DNA from: Opisthocomus hoazin
Lineage: Eukaryota > Chordata > Aves > Opisthocomiformes > Opisthocomidae
Length of the DNA stretch: 64,000 bases
Reading direction: 5' to 3'
Assembly: GCF_030867145.1 (NCBI RefSeq)
Contig: NC_134433.1
Location: 13,405,216-13,469,215 of the forward strand
A program made the position numbers and the translations under genes. Positions 31,418-64,000 of this stretch are shown here, one piece after another. Each line of letters opens with the position of its first letter. Position 1 is the stretch's first letter. Under the pieces are notes generated by a model. That model ran no database searches. It had not been told where the DNA came from and worked only from the letters and a program-made list of their open reading frames with translations.

Positions 31418-34400
31418 ATGGAGGCCGGTGGGTGCGGGAGCGCGGGGCGCGGGGCGGGCCGGGCGGGGGGGCCGGGGCCGGGCCGCGGTAACGGTGTCTC
31501 CGCGCAGGGCCGTGGGGCGTGGGCGAGGAGGCGGCCATCCTGCACGGCGGGTTCCTGCTGGCCGCCCGGCTGACCCAGCCGCGGCCGCTGCGGGAGCTGC
31601 GCAAGGCCGACTGGGCACGCGTGGGACCCCCCATCACGGACGCCCTGGGGGAGATCGGCGCCCGCTGCCCTTCGCCGCTGCGGCACGGCCTCTGGAAGGA
31701 GGAGGCGGTGGCCATCGTCTGGGCCAAAGTCCTGCTGCCGGGCCCGCCGGCCGCCGCGCTGGACCGGGGCTGGAAGGAGGACGGCTTCTTCTCCGTGGGC
31801 AGGATGATCCCCGAGGTGAACCACACCGTCCTCTTCGAGCTGGCCAAGGCCCTGGCCGCGGCCCGGCCCTTCGCGCGGCTGCTGCTGGCGCTGCCCCGGG
31901 ACGTGCGCCGGGGCCAGCTGGAGGAGCTGGTGGAGTACGTCGCCAGCGAGACCTCCCCGTCCGACATCAGGTTCTTCTCAGACGTGTGGTGGGAGGTGAT
32001 GAAACACCGGGAGGAACAGGAGGATGCGACAGTCTCTGCTTTCAGCACTCTCATACGTCAGCATGGGTGCGAGTCCTCTCTGGACGATGGTCTCCAGCCC
32101 CCAAAGAGGTTCAAGGGTGACCCAGGCTCTCTGAACGACCCCCCTGCTGCCACCAGCCTGCTCGTGGCCCTGATAGAGGGGTTAAAGCAAACCTACCGGA
32201 GCATCGCCCAGCCCCGCGCCAGGTGCTATGCCTTGGCCAACCTGGTGGAGCTGCTGACCGCCTTCACCGAGCTAGGGGCGGAGGGCAGCCCCCTCCCTGT
32301 TGTGGAGTACCTGGAGAAGATCAGCTCTGTCGTCAGCCTCTGGACAAGCGACACTGAGAGCCAGTTCCACCACAGCGGGCTGGACGAGAAGGTGAAGGAA
32401 GCAGAGAGAAGCATGAGCCTCTTGCCCATGGCCAAGCTCTCTCGTGAGGAGCTCTTTGGTGGCTTGGACTTTCTCTGCAGGCTGTTGCATGCCTGGGGAG
32501 AGGAGCTGCAGGGCACCCTGAGCAGCTCTGAGGGGCTCTGCTATGAGAGCTACCGGCTTCTGGACACTCTTACCACCCTTGGGAAGAACCTGGTTTGCTT
32601 CTCGGAGACTAGAGACCTGGGTGAGCATGAGACACGCGTAGTGTTAGAGCTAACACAGGTCACTAAGGACTTTCTCAAGGAGACCAGTGCCAGCCTGAAG
32701 GGCAAGGATTTGGATGCCAGCCTTGTGTCTTCAGTTGCCATGACAATCATTGAGCAAAAGCTGGACCGGCACGTGGAGATGTGCTCCGTTTTTGCTTCTG
32801 AAAAGACCTGGGCCTTTTCAAAGGACTGGGCTGACTGCCTTGTGAAAAGCAAAGCTCTCTTCCAGAAACCAGAGCTAGTTCTGAAATTGCTGGAGACGCT
32901 GGTGAACTTTGCCGTGTCCCGCCAAGACAAGGAGGGCCGAGAGCTGCAGATGCGAGTGACCAAAGCCATCGTGGAGTGTTACACTGAGCTTTCGTTAACC
33001 GACAAAAACAAAGTGATCTCGGGCATCCTGGCGTCCTGGGGCGGGCCAGGTCTGTCCCTGAACTTGCAGGCTGTCATGGAGGGGTTCCAGGAGGATCTGA
33101 ATGTGACTTTCAACCAGATCACGAAGAGCGTGTCTGATGAAGGCCTGACCAGGGCTGTGGCTTCTGTGGCCAGGCTCGTGCTGCTGCACCCCGAGGCCAC
33201 AGTGAAGCAGGTCTGTAACCTTGCTGTCGTCAACCTGGGAGCACACCAGTTCCTCGCGCAAATCCTCTGCTCCTTCCCAGTGCTGAGCTTCCTGGAGACC
33301 CCCGATGATCCGGGCAGGCCGTGCAGCCTGGTGGTGAGGTGTCTGGAGGAGGCAGTGTGGGGGAGGCTTTCCACCGTGAGGGAAGAGGAGCAGTTCCTGG
33401 AGTTCCTGGCCGTCCTCATGCAGCCAAGCTCAGCTGCCCCGCTCGTGTCTCCTGCAGAGGTGACCAAAGCCTTTGTCCTTCCCTATTTGAAGTCAGACTG
33501 TGCTCAAATTGACCTGAGCCTGCAGATCCTCAGTAAGGTTTTGGGGATACAGTCCTGTTCAGAAGAGCACTGGATCAAATCCTGTCACCCATTCCCGCTT
33601 CTCCTCAGCCTCTGCAGGCTTCTAGATGGTTACACAAAGTACTGGCATCGGCCTAAGGACCAGCTCTTCCCTTTGCTGGAGTCCAAAGACCTGGTGCTGA
33701 GCATCCTCTGCCAGCTCTGCGAGGTGGTAAGACCAGAAGCCGCCCCCTCCCCGGAGCTGTGGGTCCAGTCGCTGGCTTGGCTTCACAGGAAGGTGGCATC
33801 ACTGGACTGGACCATCGGTCTCCGGCTGAAGAAGCTTTATGGAGACCACTTCAAGAACGAGGTCCCGGCAACGCTGTTTGAGATCTGCACGCTTCCTGAG
33901 GACGAGTGGACGTCCCAGCCTCTGCCAGCGTATGGCCCGGGCAGCGGGCTTCTGGCGTGGATGGAGTGCTGCTGCGTGTCCACAGCACTCAGGGAGACAA
34001 TGCTGACGCTCCTCACGGTCAGCGTGGACAACCCTGAAGAAGTGAATCTTTTCAGCAAAGGGTTCCTGGTGGCCCTCATTCAGGTCCTCCCTTGGTGCAG
34101 CCACAGCGAGTGGAAGAGGCTCACGCACGTGGTGGAAAACCTGCTGCAGAGGCAAGTCCTGCACGTGCCGTACACGCTGGAGTACGTGCAGTACATGCCC
34201 CTGCTCAACCTCCGGCCGTTTGCCTGCTGCCTCCAGTTCTCCGTGCTCCTCCTGCGGGGCTTCCAGCTCCTCTGCAGCTCCAGCTGTTCCAGCTGGCTCC
34301 CGGCAGAGGCTTGGCTCCACGTGGTCCAGCTGTACTGCAGCAGCCTGACGGACCTGCTGGGCTCCGTCAAGAGCACCGCGGGGCTCCCCTCGCACCCCAA

Positions 34401-34710
34401 GGAGGACAGGACCTCCACGCAGGAAGTGTCCTTCGTCTGCATCCAGATGTTCTGCCACCTGCTGCACGTCGCCGCCATGCTGCCAGACACGGGGTGCGGC
34501 GAGCCGCTGGTGGTGGTGGCCTTGGAGATCCTCTCGCAGTATGAGACGTTCAGCAGCGCCGATACCTCCCCCAGCAACGCGCTGCGGAGAGCCAACGAGA
34601 GGCACTTCCTGGAGTCCATCACGGACAACGTCGGCGACGAGGCGCTGCGCGGCACCCTCCTGCAGAAGCTCGGCAAGCTGGGGGCCCGCTCGGCCGGGGA
34701 GCCGGCGTGA
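31418..34710 (+). CDS. GEMIN4: Gem-associated protein 4 (SMN complex)
   Basis: Two coding exons: 31418-31427 (ATGGAGGCCG) and 31508-34710 (TGA 34708-34710), 1,070 residues (human 1,058). The 10-nt first exon gives MEAG, matching MDLG of the human protein at exactly the same spacing before ILHGGFLLA. An in-frame ATG six codons earlier (31400) has a weak context, while gccgccATGG at 31418 is optimal, so the latter is chosen. The body is an alpha-helical, leucine-rich protein without a catalytic motif. Family-typical blocks include FFSVGRMIPEVNHTVLFEL, DVWWEVMKHR, EKVKEAERSMSLL, GFQEDLNVTFNQ, LLAWMECCCVS and FSKGFLVALIQVLPWCS. GEMIN4 binds GEMIN3 (DDX20) within the SMN complex, which assembles Sm cores on spliceosomal snRNAs in the cytoplasm and is found in nuclear gems. 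Nearly all of the protein in one exon is characteristic of this gene. Confidence 0.97.
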
Positions 34711-34787
34711 GGAGCTGGAGAGGGCTACAGAGAAGAGCACCAACCCTGCCTCGGGAGACCCCTTACGTGGGAAGCTGTAAGATCTGC

Positions 34788-34793
34788 AATAAA
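34788..34793 (+). terminator. GEMIN4 poly(A) signal AATAAA
   Basis: A canonical hexamer 78 bp after the stop, giving a short 3' UTR of about 100 bp. Confidence 0.85.
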
Positions 34794-34810
34794 CCCTAGC
34801 TGATTTTCTC

Positions 34811-35260
34811 TGCTGAACTCATTTCCCAGAGCTGTGTTTTCTTCCAGCCTGTCTGCGCAGCGAGGGGGCCGTGTAAAGACGGGTAGGAGCCGCCGCTCTG
34901 CTTTCCCGGCGGGAATGGCTGTTGATGCAACTGCTCTGAGCCCGGCTGCCGGTGCCGTGGCTCCAGCCGTGCCTGCTGGCGTTCGGGATTCACACAGGGA
35001 GCCCGGCAGCCTCCGGCATCAGGGAAAGGGTTTCCCTCCGGCTCCCCTGCCGCCAGCCCTCTCCTAGTCCTGGGCGGATCACCGGGTTCGCCATGTGCTG
35101 CCGGAGGCTGGGAAGCGAGTCGGGCGAGTTCAGGACGGGAACCTTTGGTAACACGCGTGCACTGCTCCTGCCCGGAGGTGGAGGTGCAGCCGTGACCCCG
35201 TGCGTGAACGTCCCCACCCCAGAAACGAATGGCACGTGGGAGAGACAGGCAGTGGTGTGA
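34811..35260. other. GEMIN4-TLCD3A convergent spacer
   Basis: About 450 bp between the two inferred 3' ends. No gene or repeat is recognised. Confidence 0.6.
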
Positions 35261-36997
35261 CTCAGGAAAGAAATCTTTATTGGTCTCCCGACAGGCGCAG
35301 TATGAAATAGGGCAGTGTTAGTGCAAACTGAGATGCCTCAATGGCTTTTTTTTCTTTTTTCTCCTTACATAAGGCACATTATTTGCAATGAAAACGGTGA
35401 GATACAGACATCTGTAACAGGCAGCAAGCGATTTATAACAGCAGCCGCTCTCCATCGTTAACGCAAGAGCAGTGTTTCTGCAATAACCGACCGCCTGTTG
35501 GAAGATTCCTTTGTTCTGCCCTTTCCAGACCACAGCCCTGGCTGGGACCAGAACCGGCACCCAGCACTGGGTCCTCAGCCCTTCCAGCTGGTGTTTATGG
35601 ACAGAACGGAAGGCACGGAGTGGTCTCCAGGCACGGGGGGCTGCCTTGGAGCAGGGGACCCCCAGGTGAGCGCGGGGGGCTGCAGGGAGGAGGGGGCTGC
35701 CCTGCCTGGCGCTGGCTGCAGGGAGGGCACCGAGCGGCTGCTGTCTGACCTGCGAGGCTTGCGATCCCCGGGAGGCCTGTCCCCGTTTCGCCGTGACCGA
35801 AGGTGGAAATGGGCTGAACCGGTGAAGGACACAGCTCAGTGCCCTGCTCCGGGGTTGCCGGTTCCTCCCGTGCTGACCCGGTTCCCCCCCTGCCAGCCCC
35901 AGCAGACCTCGCCCCCCAGGGGAGTGGGATGGGGCAGAGGGACAGTCCATACGACCGGGGCTCCGGCTGTACTGGGACCCGTCGAGTCCTGCCAGGGCTG
36001 CTGGTGTCGGCTGGAGGGAGGGCACGGCAGGCTGTGCCCGACAACTTCAAATACCTGTTGGGAGATGTGGGGCAGATAAAACCAACCGCAGGTAGCGGAG
36101 AGGGTTGGAAGTTGCTTCCCCTGCCAACGAAAGGCTCTGCACAGTGCCCAGAGGGGGACTTTGCAGTGCCCTGTCCTCATCCTGCTCTTCAGCCACGGGT
36201 GCTCTGCCCTGCCAGCGTTGCTCCGAGATGGCGTAACCGTTCCTCTGTCCTGGCGTGAGCTTCTCCCCCCTCCAGCCTGCTGGGGAGGGACCCCGGAGCC
36301 CCGCTGCCCTGGGACTGTCAGCCACAGCCACCACAGCTGTATTGAAAAGCACCTTTCGGGTAAGTGGAGTCTTAAATTTTGAGCCCCGCAGCGGTGGGAG
36401 GTGAGAGGCTGAGCGCGGCCATAGTGTGGAGGCAAAGTCGGTGAAGGTCGGGAACGAGCTGTGCCAAACCGTGCCGCAGCCCCGGGGCCTGGCTCTGCTC
36501 TCGGCCGGGCGCTGTAAACCGGAGCCGGGGGAGCGAGTCGGGGCGGCAGCAGGTCCGGCTCATGGCTTGCGCCGGCCCAGCGCTGCTGCGTGGGGCCGGG
36601 AACCCTCCAGCATCGCCTCCGCCACCATCTCCGGGCTGCGGGCTCCTTCGAGCCTCGCCAAGCTCGATGCCGGTGTCTGGTGTCAGCCCTGAAAGACGTG
36701 CGGGGGGGGTTGGAACGAAACCCCTCTCGTGTAACCGTTGTGTCGCAGCGTTGGATCCCAGAAGGAACGCGGTGCTCCTGGCTGGCTCCTGCCCCGGCTC
36801 CCGCGGGTGGGAGGGCACGAGGCCCCGGCGCGGCGTGGGAGGAAAGCCTGCCTAGGCCTGGCACGGCGGTGGAGACGGCGAGGCTGCTTCCAGCTCCAAC
36901 AGCCCCGTGGCATCGCCGCGCTGGTCCCCGCCGGTGGAATAAACCGGGGGGGGCTGAGCTTTTTCCACCCCCCGCGCCGGGGTGCCGCTGCCGGCCG
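35261..36997 (-). other. TLCD3A 3' UTR
   Basis: The first TTTATT (minus-strand AATAAA) after the stop is at 35276-35281, implying a 1.7-kb GC-rich 3' UTR. No closer canonical signal was seen. Long open frames here (for example plus-strand 36590 onward) are compositional. Confidence 0.6.
35276..35281 (-). terminator. TLCD3A poly(A) signal AATAAA
   Basis: The plus strand reads aaatctttattgg, so the minus strand has AATAAA about 1.7 kb after the stop codon. Confidence 0.65.
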
Positions 36998-40847
<3,850 letters not shown>

Positions 40848-41181
40848 GGGGAACGGCCACCGCCGCTTGTCAAAGGCCGGCCCGGCTCGGCCCGGCCCGG
40901 CTCGGCTCCGCTCTGCTCGGCTCGGTTCGGCTCCGCTCGGCTCGGTTCGGTTCAGTTCGGTTCGGCTCGGCCCGGCTCGCCTCGGCTCCGACCGGCCCCG
41001 CCGCCGGGACGCGCCCCGCACCGCCGGGCGGAAGACCCCGCCCCTCCCGGTGCAAACCCCGCCCCCGAGACCCCGCCCATGTCGATTCCCGCCCTCCTGC
41101 CAGACCCCGCCCCTAGGGGAGGTGATTGGTGGGTCCTCCCGCATCCCGGCGTGCCCCGCGGCCCGGAAGCGGCGGGCCGCC
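40848..41181. promoter_or_regulatory. TLCD3A/VPS53 bidirectional promoter
   Basis: 334 bp between divergent start codons. There are five GC boxes of the cccCGCCCc type at about 41036, 41057, 41071, 41088 and 41105, an inverted CCAAT box (ATTGG, 41125-41129), and an ETS/GABP-type CCGGAAG at 41163-41169 just before the VPS53 ATG. No TATA box is seen. The TLCD3A-side half is the pentamer repeat listed separately. Confidence 0.78.
40877..40996. repeat. CGGCT/CGGTT pentamer array
   Basis: About 24 imperfect 5-bp units on the plus strand (ggctcggttcggctccgctc style), starting 30 bp upstream of the TLCD3A start codon and presumably in its 5' leader. Unit variation is mostly C/T at one position, so the transcribed TLCD3A strand would be purine-biased (CGAGC/CGAAC). 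Confidence 0.9.

Positions 41182-64000
<22,819 letters not shown>

Overview
This window is vertebrate nuclear DNA, most likely from a bird. Genes have many short exons with GT/AG introns, promoters are CpG-rich, coding regions are GC-rich, introns are short, and the recognisable recent interspersed repeats are CR1 LINEs, with a few very old MIR-like scraps. Gene content and order match the human 17p13.3 block, turned around: NXN(+) - MRM3(-) - GLOD4(+) - GEMIN4(+) - TLCD3A(-) - VPS53(+). All names rest on recalled protein similarity; no search was run.

Layout. 1-20820: the 3' part of NXN (seven exons; the first exon lies left of the window), a thioredoxin-fold redox regulator. 20821-22584: plain spacer. 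22585-24825: MRM3, four exons on the minus strand, a mitochondrial 16S rRNA 2'-O-methyltransferase. 24826-24882: a 57-bp gap between the start codons of MRM3 and GLOD4, holding a palindromic CRE. 24883-29985: GLOD4, nine exons. 29986-31417: spacer with a CR1 copy and the GEMIN4 promoter (CTCF-like and CRE sites). 31418-34810: GEMIN4, a 10-nt coding exon plus one 3.2-kb exon. 35260-40847: TLCD3A, five exons on the minus strand, tail to tail with GEMIN4. 40848-41181: a second bidirectional promoter with GC boxes and an imperfect pentamer repeat. 41182-64000: VPS53 exons 1-7; the gene continues past the right edge. Its intron 4 is 14.8 kb and holds no gene I can see.

The genes form no pathway or operon. 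They are housekeeping-type genes (redox signalling, mitochondrial ribosome maturation, SMN complex, endosome-to-Golgi tethering) that share promoters and 3' borders. Every exon joins its neighbour in frame, so all six genes look intact within the window.

I found no undescribed biological system. The more notable points are the very small MRM3/GLOD4 bidirectional promoter, a CR1 beginning about 12 bp after a GLOD4 splice donor with its own 3' tail missing, a candidate 59-nt frame-shifting cassette exon in VPS53 intron 4, and an imperfect CGGCT-type repeat in the TLCD3A 5' leader. I saw no endogenous retrovirus, CRISPR array, tRNA or rRNA gene.
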